A DNA stretch of 64,000 nucleotides from Streptomyces sp. PT12 (GCF_003311645.1 NZ_QEST01000256.1:1-64000), one strand, 5' to 3'; positions 24,293-33,101 are shown, numbered from the stretch's first letter. A program made the numbers and translations. Notes: generated by a model not told the origin, from the sequence alone.

Positions 24293-25322
24293 CCCGGCGA
24301 CCGGGCTCTCCCCACGCACGTTGCACCACCTGCTGCGCCCCTACGGCGTGGGCGATCCCGTCGCCTGCGCGCGCGTCGCCGAAGGGCTGCTCAACCACGG
24401 CTACCGGCTGGCGACCACGCGGGGCCACTTCTTCCTCAAGCACCACATCGGCGGCGACCCCGAGACCGTGATACCCCTGGCCGTCCAGCACCGCGCCACC
24501 GCCGAGCTGGCCGCGCTCGGCCTGCCCGTCGCGCCGCCGCTCGCCGACCGCGAGGGCCGCACCGTCGCCGTCCACGGCGGCCGCCGCTACGCCCTGCACC
24601 CCTGGGTCGAGGGCCGCCACAGGAACGGCCGCCAGCTCGACCGGGTCCAGAGCCGCCGCCTGGGCGCGCTCCTCGGGCGCGTGCACCGGGCGCTTGAGAT
24701 CGTGATAGCGCACTCGCCCATGCGGCGCGCGCCCGCGTATGACGCGGCGACGCCCGCGCACACCGACGCCGTGATCGACGTGCTGCTCTCCCGCGTTCGC
24801 GCCCTGGCCAGGCGCAGCTGCTTCGACGAGCTGGCCGAGCACCGGCTGCTCGAGCGCCGCGCGCTGCTGCGGGACCTCGCCCATCTGCGGCCTGGCACCG
24901 AGGAGGTGCCCGCGCGCGGCTGGGTGCACGGCGACTTCCACCCGCTCAATCTGCTCTACCGCGCCGAGGGGCCCGTGGAGCCGGTGGCCATCGTGGACTG
25001 GGACCGGCTTGGCGTGCGCCCCCGCGCGGAGGAGACGGTGCGCGCCGCCGTGATCTTCTATCTGCTCCCCGACGGCAGCCTCGAGCTGGCGAAGATCCGG
25101 GCGTACGCCCGCGCCTACCGGGAGGCGACGGGCGCGTCCCCCGCCGAACTGGCGGCGGCCGTGCGCCGGGTGTGGTGGGAGCGGCTGAACGACTTCTGGA
25201 TGCTGCGCTGGCACTACGAACGCGGCGACCCGCGCCCCGACCCGCAGTTCCCCGCCGCCGCGGCCCTGGTGGTGTGGTGGACGCGCAACGCCCGCGCGGT
25301 CACGGACGCGTTCTGCGCATAG
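24285..25322 (+). CDS. Aminoglycoside phosphotransferase-family kinase
   Basis: A 345-residue member of the APH/choline-kinase fold. The catalytic loop WVHGDFHPLNLLYRAEG and the metal-binding IVDWDRLGVRPRAEE are intact, and the N-lobe shows YRLATTRGHFFLKHH with the ATP-binding Lys. These proteins phosphorylate small molecules such as aminoglycosides, homoserine or sugars; the substrate here is unknown. The GTG at 24285 overlaps the kinase stop by eight bases, so it is probably translated together with the membrane kinase, which argues for a housekeeping or signalling role over antibiotic resistance. An alternative start further downstream cannot be excluded because no strong Shine-Dalgarno is visible. 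Confidence 0.78.
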   Translation: MADPATGLSPRTLHHLLRPYGVGDPVACARVAEGLLNHGYRLATTRGHFFLKHHIGGDPETVIPLAVQHRATAELAALGLPVAPPLADREGRTVAVHGGRRYALHPWVEGRHRNGRQLDRVQSRRLGALLGRVHRALEIVIAHSPMRRAPAYDAATPAHTDAVIDVLLSRVRALARRSCFDELAEHRLLERRALLRDLAHLRPGTEEVPARGWVHGDFHPLNLLYRAEGPVEPVAIVDWDRLGVRPRAEETVRAAVIFYLLPDGSLELAKIRAYARAYREATGASPAELAAAVRRVWWERLNDFWMLRWHYERGDPRPDPQFPAAAALVVWWTRNARAVTDAFCA

Positions 25323-25364
25323 GCCCTCGTCCGGGCGGACTTCGCGGAGCGGTCCTGGCGGGCG

Positions 25365-26033
25365 CTACGCGGAGAAGCGGCGGCGTTCGGCCTGGTGGCG
25401 GGCCACATACGCGGCGGCCTGGGAGCGGCGTTCCATGCCCAGCTTGGCCAGCACGCTGGACACATAGTTCTTGACGGTCTTCTCCGCGAGGTGCAGCCGC
25501 TCGCCGATCGCGCGGTTGGTCAGGCCGTCCCCGATGAGGTCGAGGATGCGGCGCTCCTGAACCGTGAGCTGCGACAGCCGTTCGTCGCCCTCGCCCTGGC
25601 CGCCGCGCAGCCTGGCCAGCACGCGGCGCGTGGCGTCGGGGTCGAGCAGCGACCTGCCCGCGGCCACGTCCCGCACCGCGGAGAGGAGTTCGGTGCCTCG
25701 GATCGCCTTGAGGACATAGCCGGACGCGCCCGCGACGATCGCGTCGAACAGCGCCTCGTCATCGGCGTACGACGTCAGCATCAGACATTTGATCGACGCG
25801 TCCCGCGCGCGGATGTCGCGGCACACCTCGACGCCGCTGCCGTCGGGCAGCCTGACGTCGAGCACGGCGACATCGGGGCGGGCCGGGGGAATGCGGGCGA
25901 CGCCGTCCGCGGCGGTCCCGGCCTCGCCGACGACCTCGATGTCCGGCTCCCCGACGAGGAGTTCGCGCACCCCGCGGCGGACGACCTCGTGGTCATCGAG
26001 GAGGAATACGGTGATTTTTCCCTCTTCGGACAC
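25365..26033 (-). CDS. NarL/DevR-type response regulator, orphan
   Basis: A 222-residue regulator. The receiver domain (about 7-125) has [19 protein letters not shown] with the acidic pair, the phospho-acceptor in [14 protein letters not shown], the Thr in [13 protein letters not shown] and Lys in YVLKAIRG. The LuxR-type HTH (about 150-210) reads [20 protein letters not shown] and [19 protein letters not shown]. No sensor kinase is next to it. Sequence style and position before the bkd operon recall SCO3818 of S. coelicolor. The GTG at 26033 gives the normal family length; there is only a weak upstream purine run (GAGAC). It is divergent from the first branched-chain dehydrogenase operon over 356 bases. 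Confidence 0.88.
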   Translation of the reverse strand: MSEEGKITVFLLDDHEVVRRGVRELLVGEPDIEVVGEAGTAADGVARIPPARPDVAVLDVRLPDGSGVEVCRDIRARDASIKCLMLTSYADDEALFDAIVAGASGYVLKAIRGTELLSAVRDVAAGRSLLDPDATRRVLARLRGGQGEGDERLSQLTVQERRILDLIGDGLTNRAIGERLHLAEKTVKNYVSSVLAKLGMERRSQAAAYVARHQAERRRFSA

Positions 26034-26389
26034 GGGGTCAGTCTCACACAGGAGCGTCTTCCGCGCGCTGCCGCACTCTTCCCGTGCCCTGGTTGGCCGG
26101 GTTAACGTGCAGGTGTTCTCGGGCCCTGCGAGGCTGGGAAGAGCACCACGAGGCACGCCGTCCCCAAGTACTTGGATTTCCAGGTAAATCTGCAGGTCAG
26201 GGGCGCTTTCACGGCTTGTGGACCCACTGGGTACCGTGCTCTTATGGGGCCGTCGACAGGGACGAGAGCGGGACACATGACCGACCGGTTACCGCCGCGG
26301 CGCACACACCCCCGTGCGCCGCACGTGACCGGACCGGCCGCACTGGTCACCCGGTGGACCCCGGGGGCCGGACCGACGGAGGAGCACGA
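26034..26389. promoter_or_regulatory. Divergent control region between the response regulator and the first bkd operon
   Basis: No gene is visible in these 356 bases. CCAAGTACTTGG (26164-26175) is a perfect 12-base palindrome, followed by GATTTCCAGGTAAATC (26174-26189), a looser inverted repeat. Both are candidates for regulator binding, for instance an Lrp/AsnC protein acting on the branched-chain genes, but no consensus is known to me that decides this. Confidence 0.45.
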
Positions 26390-27616
26390 GTGACCGTGGA
26401 AAGCACCGCCGCGCGCGGAAAGCCACGCCGCGCCGCGGCACAAAGGGCGGCCGCGAAGAAGACGGGCACGAAGACGGGCACGAAGACGGCCGAGGCCACG
26501 GCGGCCACGGCCCCCGGGACGGCACAGGCGGGGGCGGCCGCGCGAGAGCCCGAGATGGTGCAGCTGCTGACGCCCGAGGGCGAGCGGGTCGAGCACCCGG
26601 ACTACGCCCTGGAGACGACCCCCGGACAACTGCGCGACCTGTACCGGGACATGGTCCTCACCCGTCGTTTCGACGCCGAGGCCACGGCGTTGCAGCGCCA
26701 GGGCGAGCTGGGCCTGTGGCCCTCGCTGCTGGGCCAGGAGGCCGCGCAGATCGGCTCGGGGCGCGCGCTGCGCGACTCCGACTATGTCTTCCCCACCTAC
26801 CGCGAGCACGGCGTCGCCTGGTGCCGCGGGGTGGACCCGACGCTGCTGCTCGGGATGTTCCGCGGCGTGAACCACGGCGGCTGGGACCCCAACAGCAACA
26901 ACTTCCACCTCTACACCATCGTCATCGGCGCCCAGACCCTGCACGCCACCGGCTACGCGATGGGCGTGGCCAAGGACGGCGCCGACTCGGCCGTGGTCGC
27001 GTACTTCGGCGACGGCGCGTCCAGCCAGGGCGACGTGGCGGAGGCGTTCACGTTCGCCGCCGTGTACAACGCGCCCGTGGTGTTCTTCTGCCAGAACAAT
27101 CAGTGGGCCATCTCCGAGCCCATCGAACGCCAGACCCGTGTGCCGCTCTACCAGCGCGCCGCGGGCTATGGCTTCCCCGGCATCCGCGTGGACGGGAACG
27201 ACGTGCTCGCCGTCCTCGCCGTGACGCGCGCCGCCGCCGAGCACGCCCGCACGGGGCAGGGGCCGATGCTGGTGGAGGCGTTCACCTACCGGATGGGCGC
27301 GCACACCACGTCGGACGACCCCACGCGCTACCGCGACAAGGAGGAGCTGGCGGCGTGGGAGGGCAAGGACCCGATATTGCGTCTGCGCCGGCTGCTTCAG
27401 CGGGAGGACGCGGCGGACGAGGCGTTCTTCGCCGACCTCGACGCGGAGAGCGACGCGCTCGCCAAGCGCGTGCGGGAGTCCATCCGGACCATGCCCGACC
27501 CCGACGGCATGGCCATGTTCGAGCACACCTACGCCGACGGCCACACGCTGGTGGACGAGGAGCGCGCCCAGTACGCGGCCTATCTGGCGTCCTTCGCCGA
27601 TCACGAGGGGAACTGA
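26390..27616 (+). CDS. bkdA: Branched-chain 2-oxoacid dehydrogenase E1 alpha subunit (operon 1)
   Basis: A 408-residue thiamine-diphosphate subunit. With E1 beta it decarboxylates 2-oxo acids from Val, Leu and Ile and passes the acyl group to E2, making starter units for branched fatty acids and polyketides. The ThDP motif GDGASSQGD starts at about 207 and ends in CQNNQWAIS. ERQTRVPLYQRAAGYGFPG and YRMGAHTTSDDPTRYR match the BCKD/PDH E1 alpha family, the latter being the loop region. The first 50 residues are a Lys/Ala/Thr-rich tail with a KTGTKTGTKT repeat, longer than usual. GGAGG sits before the GTG at 26390. The next gene starts one base after the stop. Confidence 0.92.
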   Translation: MTVESTAARGKPRRAAAQRAAAKKTGTKTGTKTAEATAATAPGTAQAGAAAREPEMVQLLTPEGERVEHPDYALETTPGQLRDLYRDMVLTRRFDAEATALQRQGELGLWPSLLGQEAAQIGSGRALRDSDYVFPTYREHGVAWCRGVDPTLLLGMFRGVNHGGWDPNSNNFHLYTIVIGAQTLHATGYAMGVAKDGADSAVVAYFGDGASSQGDVAEAFTFAAVYNAPVVFFCQNNQWAISEPIERQTRVPLYQRAAGYGFPGIRVDGNDVLAVLAVTRAAAEHARTGQGPMLVEAFTYRMGAHTTSDDPTRYRDKEELAAWEGKDPILRLRRLLQREDAADEAFFADLDAESDALAKRVRESIRTMPDPDGMAMFEHTYADGHTLVDEERAQYAAYLASFADHEGN

Positions 27617-27617
27617 C

Positions 27618-28601
27618 ATGGCCGCGGAGAAGATGGCGCTCGCCAAGGCACTGACGTCCTCGCTGCGCACGGCGCTTGAGGGCGACCCCAAGGTCCTGGT
27701 GATGGGCGAGGACGTGGGCAAGCTCGGGGGGGTCTTCCGGGTCACGGACGGGCTCCAGAAGGACTTCGGCGAGGAGCGCGTGATCGACACGCCGCTGGCC
27801 GAGTCCGGCATCATCGGCACGGCGATCGGCCTGGCCCTGCGCGGGTACCGGCCGGTCGCGGAGATCCAGTTCGACGGCTTCGTCTTTCCCGCGTACGACC
27901 AGATCGTCACGCAGCTGGCGAAGATGCACGCGCGCGCGCTCGGCACGGTCAAGCTACCGGTCGTCATCCGCATCCCCTACGGCGGCGGCATCGGCGCCGT
28001 CGAGCACCACAGCGAGTCGCCCGAGTCGCTGTTCGCGCATGTCGCGGGCCTGAAGATCGTGACGCCTTCGGACGCGTCCGACGCGTTCTGGATGCTGCGC
28101 CAGGCGATCGAGTGCGACGACCCGGTGATCTTCCTGGAGCCCAAGGCCCGTTACTGGGAGAAGGGCGAGGTGGACACCTCGGGCATCCCGGGGCCGCTGC
28201 ACGCGGCGCGCGTGGTGCGCGAGGGCCGCGACCTGACGCTCGCGGCGTACGGGCCGAGCGTGAAGACATGCCTGGCGGCCGCCGCCGCGGCCGACGAGGA
28301 GGACGGGACGTCGCTCGAAGTGCTCGACCTGCGGTCGGTCTCGCCGATCGACTTCGACGCGATCCAGCGGTCGGTGGAGAAGACCCGCCGCCTCGTGGTG
28401 GTGCACGAGGCGCCGGTCTTCTTCGGCTCGGGGGCGGAGGTGGCCGCCCGTATCACGGAACGCTGCTTCTACCATCTGGAAGCCCCGGTCCTGCGGGTCG
28501 GCGGCTTCCACGCGCCGTATCCACCGGCGCGCCTGGAGGAGGAGTACCTTCCCGGGCTCGACAGGGTGCTGGACAGTGTCGACCGCGCCTTGGCGTACTG
28601 A
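27618..28601 (+). CDS. bkdB: Branched-chain 2-oxoacid dehydrogenase E1 beta subunit (operon 1)
   Basis: A 327-residue transketolase-type subunit that pairs with E1 alpha. Features: LVMGEDVGKLGGVFRVTDGL at the start of the pyrimidine-binding domain with the Glu that activates ThDP, DTPLAESGIIGTAIGLAL, IPYGGGIGAVEHHSESPESL carrying the catalytic His residues, and a C-terminal transketolase domain with SVSPIDFDAIQRSVEKT and VVVHEAPVFFGSGAEVAARI. Length fits the family. It sits in the middle of a three-gene operon, one base after E1 alpha and 25 bases before E2. Confidence 0.93.
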   Translation: MAAEKMALAKALTSSLRTALEGDPKVLVMGEDVGKLGGVFRVTDGLQKDFGEERVIDTPLAESGIIGTAIGLALRGYRPVAEIQFDGFVFPAYDQIVTQLAKMHARALGTVKLPVVIRIPYGGGIGAVEHHSESPESLFAHVAGLKIVTPSDASDAFWMLRQAIECDDPVIFLEPKARYWEKGEVDTSGIPGPLHAARVVREGRDLTLAAYGPSVKTCLAAAAAADEEDGTSLEVLDLRSVSPIDFDAIQRSVEKTRRLVVVHEAPVFFGSGAEVAARITERCFYHLEAPVLRVGGFHAPYPPARLEEEYLPGLDRVLDSVDRALAY

Positions 28602-28626
28602 GTGATGGCAGAGGCTGAGGAGAGTC

Positions 28627-30054
28627 GTGACGATGACTGCTGAGGCACAGCGCTACCGCGAGTTCAGAATGCCTGACGTGGGCGAGGGGCTCACGGAGGC
28701 CGAGATCCTGAAGTGGCTGGTCAAGGCGGGCGACACGGTCAGCGACGGGCAGGTGGTGGTCGAGGTCGAGACCGCCAAGGCCGCGGTCGAGCTGCCCATC
28801 CCCTACGACGGCCGGGTACGCGAGATCCTGTTCGACGAGGGCACGACGGTGGACGTCGGCACGACGATCATCAGGATCGACACGGATCCCTCGCGCGGCG
28901 ACGGCGGCGAGGGCGGGGACATCGGCGGCGAGGGCGGCACCGCCGAGGCCGACCGGGCCGCCGCCTCCGCGAACGGCGGGAGCGCCGATGCGGCCGCGCG
29001 CAGGGAGCCCGTGCTCGTGGGGTACGGCGTCGCGACGGGCGCGACGCGGCGGCGGCCGAGGAAGAACGCCGCTCCCGCGCCCGCCGTTCCCCCGCAGGCC
29101 GCGGCCCCGGCGCCAGCGCCAGCGCCTGTGCAAGCACCCGCGCCCGCGCCCGTGGAGGCGCGGCCGCTGGCCAAGCCCCCCGTGCGGAAGCTGGCCAAGG
29201 ACCTGGGCGTGGACCTGGCCACCGTGATCCCCTCGGGGGCGGGCGGCGTGGTCACCCGCGAGGACGTGCACGCCGCCGCGGCTCCCGCGACCGCGCCCGC
29301 GCCGGTGGCCGCGGACGAGCCCGCCGCCGCGCCCGCGACCGCGCCCGACGCGTCGCGCGAGCGGCGCGTGCCGATCAAGGGGGTGCGGAAGGCGACCGCG
29401 CAGGCGATGGTGGCCAGCGCGTTCACGGCCCCGCACGCGACCGAGTTCGTCACGGTGGATGTGACGCGCACGGTGCGCATGGTCGAGCGGATGCGGCGGG
29501 ACCCCGACCTGGCGGGCCTGCGGATCAACACCCTGCTGCTGGTCGCCAGGGCGCTGCTGATCGCGATCCGGCGCCACCCCGAGGTGAACGCCTCGTGGGA
29601 CGAGGAGCGCCAGGAGATCGTCATCAAGGACTATGTGAACCTCGGCATCGCCGCGGCCACCCCGCGCGGCCTGATCGTGCCCAACATCAAGGACGCGGGC
29701 GCCAAGACGCTCGCCGAGCTGTCCCGCGCGCTGGGTGACCTGGTGACCACGGCGCGCGAGGGCAGGACGTCCCTGGCCGACATGCGGGACGGCACGGTCA
29801 CCATCACCAACATCGGGGTCTTCGGCATCGACACGGGAACGCCGATCCTGACCCCAGGCGAGTCCGCGATCCTCGCCCTCGGCGCCATCAGGGAGCAGCC
29901 CTGGGTGCACAAGGGCAAGATCGCGATCCGCCATGTGACGACGCTCGCCCTGTCGTTCGACCACCGGCTGGTGGACGGCGAGCTCGGCTCGCGCGTGCTC
30001 GCGGATGTGGCGGCCGTTCTCGAGCGCCCGAAGAGGCTGCTCACCTGGGGCTGA
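28627..30054 (+). CDS. bkdC: Dihydrolipoamide acyltransferase E2 of the branched-chain complex (operon 1)
   Basis: A 475-residue core subunit. The lipoyl domain (about 10-88) carries the lipoylated Lys51 in VEVETAKAAVELP. An Ala/Pro/Gly-rich linker leads to a peripheral subunit-binding domain (PPVRKLAKDLGVDLATVIPS, GAGGVVTREDV, about 180-220), and the catalytic acyltransferase domain ends with the His-Asp motif ALSFDHRLVDGELGSRVL. It transfers the branched acyl group to CoA; an E3 gene is not in the window. The GTG at 28627 has GAGGAG four bases upstream; ATG at 28633 is an alternative. A 17-bp perfect hairpin closes the operon. Confidence 0.93.
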   Translation: MTMTAEAQRYREFRMPDVGEGLTEAEILKWLVKAGDTVSDGQVVVEVETAKAAVELPIPYDGRVREILFDEGTTVDVGTTIIRIDTDPSRGDGGEGGDIGGEGGTAEADRAAASANGGSADAAARREPVLVGYGVATGATRRRPRKNAAPAPAVPPQAAAPAPAPAPVQAPAPAPVEARPLAKPPVRKLAKDLGVDLATVIPSGAGGVVTREDVHAAAAPATAPAPVAADEPAAAPATAPDASRERRVPIKGVRKATAQAMVASAFTAPHATEFVTVDVTRTVRMVERMRRDPDLAGLRINTLLLVARALLIAIRRHPEVNASWDEERQEIVIKDYVNLGIAAATPRGLIVPNIKDAGAKTLAELSRALGDLVTTAREGRTSLADMRDGTVTITNIGVFGIDTGTPILTPGESAILALGAIREQPWVHKGKIAIRHVTTLALSFDHRLVDGELGSRVLADVAAVLERPKRLLTWG

Positions 30055-30069
30055 ACGGGTGATACCGCG

Positions 30070-30108
30070 CGACGGCGGGGACGGGCACCTGGCCCGTCCC
30101 CGCCGTCG
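30070..30108. terminator. 17-bp perfect hairpin ending the first bkd operon
   Basis: Arms at 30070-30086 and 30092-30108 are exact reverse complements (CGACGGCGGGGACGGGC) around the five-base loop ACCTG. It lies 16 bases after the E2 stop and before the convergent proteasome activator gene, so it can serve both. Confidence 0.85.
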
Positions 30109-30152
30109 GAGGTGAGGCGGAGCGCCGTCGCGGGGGCGTCACGTGCGGGGCG

Positions 30153-30719
30153 TCACAGATAGGGCCCCGAGCGCGCCCCGCCGCGGGAGTCGTCCTGGTC
30201 GGGCCCCTCGTCGGCGAGCGCGCCGGGCGGCAGCGCCCTGCGCATCTGCTCCAGCTGCGCCCGCGCCGCCATCTGCTGCGCGAACAGCGCGGTCTGGATG
30301 CCGTGGAACAGCCCCTCCAGCCACCCCACGAGCTGCGCCTGGGCGATCCGCAGCTCCGCGTCCGTCGGCACGGTGTCCTCGGTGAACGGCAGCGAGAGCC
30401 GCCCCAGCTCGGCGACCAGCTCGGGGGCCAAGCCCTCCTCCAGCTCCTTGACCGAGCTGGCGTGGATCTCGCGCAGCCGCGCCCTGGACGCCTCGTCGAG
30501 CGGCGCGGCCTTCACCTCTTCGAGCAGCTGCTTGATCATGCTGCCGATCCGCATGACCTTCGCCGGTTGCTCCACCATCTCGGTCACGGGAGTCTCGGAC
30601 TGCTCCTCGTCGCCCTCGCCCTTGCCGCGCCCACCCGGGCCGCTGAGCGCCATCCCGTCGGGGCCCACGACGAGGATCTGCGAGTTCTCTTGCGGTGGTT
30701 CATTCCTCGGCTGAGTCAT
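30153..30719 (-). CDS. bpa: Bacterial proteasome activator
   Basis: A 188-residue ring-forming, ATP-independent activator of the actinobacterial 20S proteasome (Bpa/PafE). Seen: a disordered N terminus, the conserved helical core RIGSMIKQLLEEVKAAPLDEA, LREIHASSVKELEEGLAPEL, DAELRIAQAQLVGWLEGLFHGIQ and TALFAQQMAARAQLEQMR. The C terminus is GPYL. Known family members end in GQYL, the docking motif that opens the proteasome gate; here Pro replaces Gln, while the Tyr and terminal Leu are kept. The ATG at 30719 gives the usual MTQP-like start; an ATG at 30734 is possible. It is a single gene, convergent with the bkd operon. Confidence 0.9.
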   Translation of the reverse strand: MTQPRNEPPQENSQILVVGPDGMALSGPGGRGKGEGDEEQSETPVTEMVEQPAKVMRIGSMIKQLLEEVKAAPLDEASRARLREIHASSVKELEEGLAPELVAELGRLSLPFTEDTVPTDAELRIAQAQLVGWLEGLFHGIQTALFAQQMAARAQLEQMRRALPPGALADEGPDQDDSRGGARSGPYL

Positions 30720-30740
30720 ACCCCCATCATGCAACGCCCC

Positions 30741-31214
30741 TCACCCCGCCCGCCGCGCGAGGGGGACGCGGGAGCGGGTCAGCAGCGCGGCCATGACGCG
30801 CCCGATGAGCGGCACCACGACGATGAGCTGCCCGAACGTCGCCCACGGCAGCTCAAGGAAGAGGTCGGGGCGCGGGTCGGCGTTGGCGCCACGCTCCCAG
30901 CCCGACCGCCACTCCTCGACATCCTGGCGGTGCAGGGCGAGCCGCAGCCCGATCGCCGGGATCAGCCCGGAGAGCGCGCCGAGCAGCACACCCATCGCGG
31001 CGATCAGCCCGCACTGAAGCCCTGAGAGGGTCCGCCGCACGCGCGGCGTCGCGCCCACGGCGGCCAGCGTCGCCAGGTCGGCCTCGGAGTCGGCCCGCGC
31101 GAGCCCGGTGGCGATCCCCGCGGCGCCCAGCGTGATGACCATCGCGCCGAGCGCCAGGATCAGCAGGCCGAGGGCGACGCGCAGCGCGAGCCGCCGTGTG
31201 GAGAGCGCGCTCAC
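30741..31214 (-). pseudogene. Truncated FtsX-like ABC permease
   Basis: Only the last FtsX domain of an ABC exporter permease is left, 157 residues. Three membrane helices are visible (LALRVALGLLILALGAMVIT, GLIAAMGVLLGALSGLIPAI and a C-terminal LPWATFGQLIVVVPLIGRVM), with the conserved segment LATLAAVGATPRVRRTLSGL between the first two. Permeases that go with this ATPase type are normally 400-850 residues with a large outer domain. The frame starts with a GTG that overlaps the ATPase stop (GTGA), so the deletion fused the end of the permease directly to the native translation start or the start is fortuitous. The partner ATPase is frameshifted, so the transporter is unlikely to work. Confidence 0.7.
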
Positions 31215-32019
31215 CTGGCGCCCCCACCGGCAAGCAGGGACTCGGCGGTGCCGGACACGGACTGGTCGACGACCGTGCCGTCCCGCAGGAACACCACGCG
31301 GTCCGCCCACGCCGCGTACCGCGGCTCATGGGTCACCAGCACGACCGCCGCCCTCTCGTCGCAGCGCGTGCGCAGCAGGGCGAGCACCGTCTCGCCCGTC
31401 TCGGAGCCCAGGGCGCCCGTGGGCTCGTCGGCCAGGACGAGCCTGCGGTCGCCGACCAGCGCGCGGGCGATGGCCACGCGCTGCCGCTGGCCGCCCGACA
31501 TCTCGTCGGGGAAGCGGTCGGCGACCTCGCGCAGCCCGGTCTCGGCCAGCGCGGCCAGCGCCTCGCGGCGGGCGGCGCGCGTGGAGACGCCGTCGAGCTC
31601 GCGGGGGAGCGCGACGTTCTCGGCGGCGGTGAGGGCCGGTATCAGGTTGTAGTCCTGGAAGACATAGCCGACGCCGGTGCGCCGCACGCGGGCCAGCGCG
31701 GCCCGCGTGAGGCCGCCGAGCTCGCGCCCCTCGACCAGGACCCGGCCTCGGGTGCCCGGTCGAGGCCGCCCGCCAGGGTCAGCAGCGTGGACTTGCCCGA
31801 GCCCGAGGGGCCCATGACCGCGACGAACTCCCCCGCGCCCACGGTCAGATCGACGCCGCGGAGCGCGCGCACGGTGGCCGCGCCGCTGCCGTACTCGCGG
31901 GTCACGCCGCGCGGCGCCAGCACGGGCACGGGGGTCGCGTGCGCGGGTGGCGCGGGGGCGGCGGGGGTGGGGGCGGCGGGGGTGGGGACGGTGGGGGTGG
32001 GGACGGTGGGGCCGGTCAT
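31211..32019 (-). pseudogene. ABC exporter ATPase interrupted by a one-base frameshift
   Basis: Joined, two frames give a complete MacB/LolD-type ATPase of about 268 residues. The first frame (from ATG 32019) carries the Walker [21 protein letters not shown]; the second carries [20 protein letters not shown], the signature MSGGQRQRVAIARAL, Walker B LVLADEPTGAL and the switch His in VTHEPRYAAWADR. They meet near 31755-31757, where adding one G to a run of three restores D-R-G-T-R-G-R-V in frame. The gene starts on the stop codon of the padR gene (ATGA). Its N terminus is a repeated [19 protein letters not shown] stretch. It is either true decay or a sequencing error at a G run; the truncated permease favours decay. 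Confidence 0.75.
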
Positions 32020-32672
32020 GAGGCGGTGCCCCCTCGGGTCCCCGCGCCGTTGGCCCGGCCCTCGTGGGCGGGCGCCTCGTGAACGCGCGCCGGGTCCGCG
32101 GGCGGCCGGTCCGCGGGCGGCTGCCGCAGGTCGGGCCGCTCGGCGGCCAGGCGCACTAGGCGCGCCTCGCAGTGGTCGAGCCAGCGGGCCTCGGCCTCGG
32201 CGGAGAAGATGAGCTGTTCAAGGACGAGCAGCCAGGCGATGTCGTCGCGCGAGACCGGCTCGGCGGCGAGCGCGCGGGCCCCCGGCGCGTGTAGTCCTGC
32301 ATGGCCCCCAACGTGTGGGGGCGCTGGGCCTGGATGATCGCGGGGATGTCGACGCCTGGGCTGCCGATGGCCATCGCCAGCTTGATGGACAGCTCCTCGC
32401 GCGAGGGCTGGGTGCGGTCGACGGGGCGCGCGTACCACTCGGCGAGCTGGGCACGGCCCTCTGAAGTGATCGCGTAGAGCTGCTGCTTGGCGTCGCCGCC
32501 GCCCTCGGGGACGATCAGGCCGTCGCGTTCGAGGCGGCCGAGCGTCGTATAGACCTGGACGATGTTCAACGGCCAGGTGGCGCCGGTGCGTGCCTCGAAG
32601 TCGGCGCGGAGCTGCGAGCCGTAGCGCGGCCCGCTCTCGAGGAGGGCGAGAAGCCCGAAGCGGATGGACATA
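32016..32672 (-). pseudogene. PadR-family regulator interrupted by a one-base frameshift
   Basis: The N-terminal winged helix is intact: GLLALLESGPRYGSQLRADF, VYTTLGRLERDGLIV and QLYAITSEGRAQLAEWY. The C-terminal dimerisation helices continue in another frame: [39 protein letters not shown]. The shift lies at the C run at 32279-32283 of the plus strand, where one extra G in the minus-strand sequence would restore R-R-G-A-R-A-L. PadR proteins repress transporter operons; this one heads the ABC exporter genes and has a palindrome over its own start codon, so it was probably autoregulated. The intact DNA-binding part might still fold, but dimerisation would be lost if the frameshift is real. Confidence 0.75.
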
Positions 32673-32685
32673 CCGAGTATGTCCG
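32667..32685. promoter_or_regulatory. Palindrome over the padR start codon, likely autoregulatory operator
   Basis: GGACATACCGAGTATGTCC is a perfect inverted repeat of eight-base arms around a three-base centre. ATAC...GTAT cores are typical of PadR operators. It covers the padR ATG at 32672-32670 and is nested in a longer imperfect palindrome with GCCCGAAGCGGA/TCCGCTTCGGGC arms (32654-32694). Confidence 0.7.
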
Positions 32686-32716
32686 CTTCGGGCAACCGCC
32701 TGCCGCGCGGCGGCGT

Positions 32717-32971
32717 TCAGCTGTTGCGGAGCCTCAGCCCCAACGCTCCTATGCCGAGTCCGAGGCAGGCGAGCCCGGCGCCGAGCGGCAGCACGGGCAG
32801 CACCTCACCTCCAGGGCGGGCCGCCTGGGACTCGACATCCCCGCGCTCCCGCCGCTCCTCGACCACGGCGTCCGCGCGCCCGTCATCCGGCTCTCCGTTC
32901 GCCATGGCGGCCGGGACGAACAGCGCTATGACAGCCGCCACGGCCAACGCGATTCCCACCCACACCCTCAC
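32717..32971 (-). CDS. Small membrane protein, two predicted helices
   Basis: An 84-residue protein with a GTG start at 32971. The first helix (WVGIALAVAAVIALFVPAAM, about 4-23) may be a signal anchor or cleavable signal with AMA before the mature part. An acidic/basic stretch of about 35 residues (EPDDGRADAVVEERRERGD) follows, then a second helix (VLPVLPLGAGLACLGLGIGA) and a short basic end LRLRNS. That layout places the charged loop outside and both ends inside. No family is recognised. It lies between padR and the quinone oxidoreductase, on the same strand as both, with an upstream GAAGGG as a weak ribosome site. Sortase-anchored proteins look somewhat similar, but there is no LPXTG motif. 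Confidence 0.6.
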   Translation of the reverse strand: MRVWVGIALAVAAVIALFVPAAMANGEPDDGRADAVVEERRERGDVESQAARPGGEVLPVLPLGAGLACLGLGIGALGLRLRNS

Positions 32972-33101
32972 GGTCCCGACCCTTCGCACACACGCTGCTC
33001 CGACGACATAACCAGCGTCACACACATCGACAAAGGGGGCATCTCGGGCGGGGACGCGCTACGCGTTCGGCGGCCTCGACGACCTCGGCGGCCTCGACGG
33101 G

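Noticed and set aside
26164-26175. CCAAGTACTTGG as a definite BkdR site
   Set aside because: No equivalent palindrome was found in the control region next to bkdR, so it is kept only as an unassigned palindrome.
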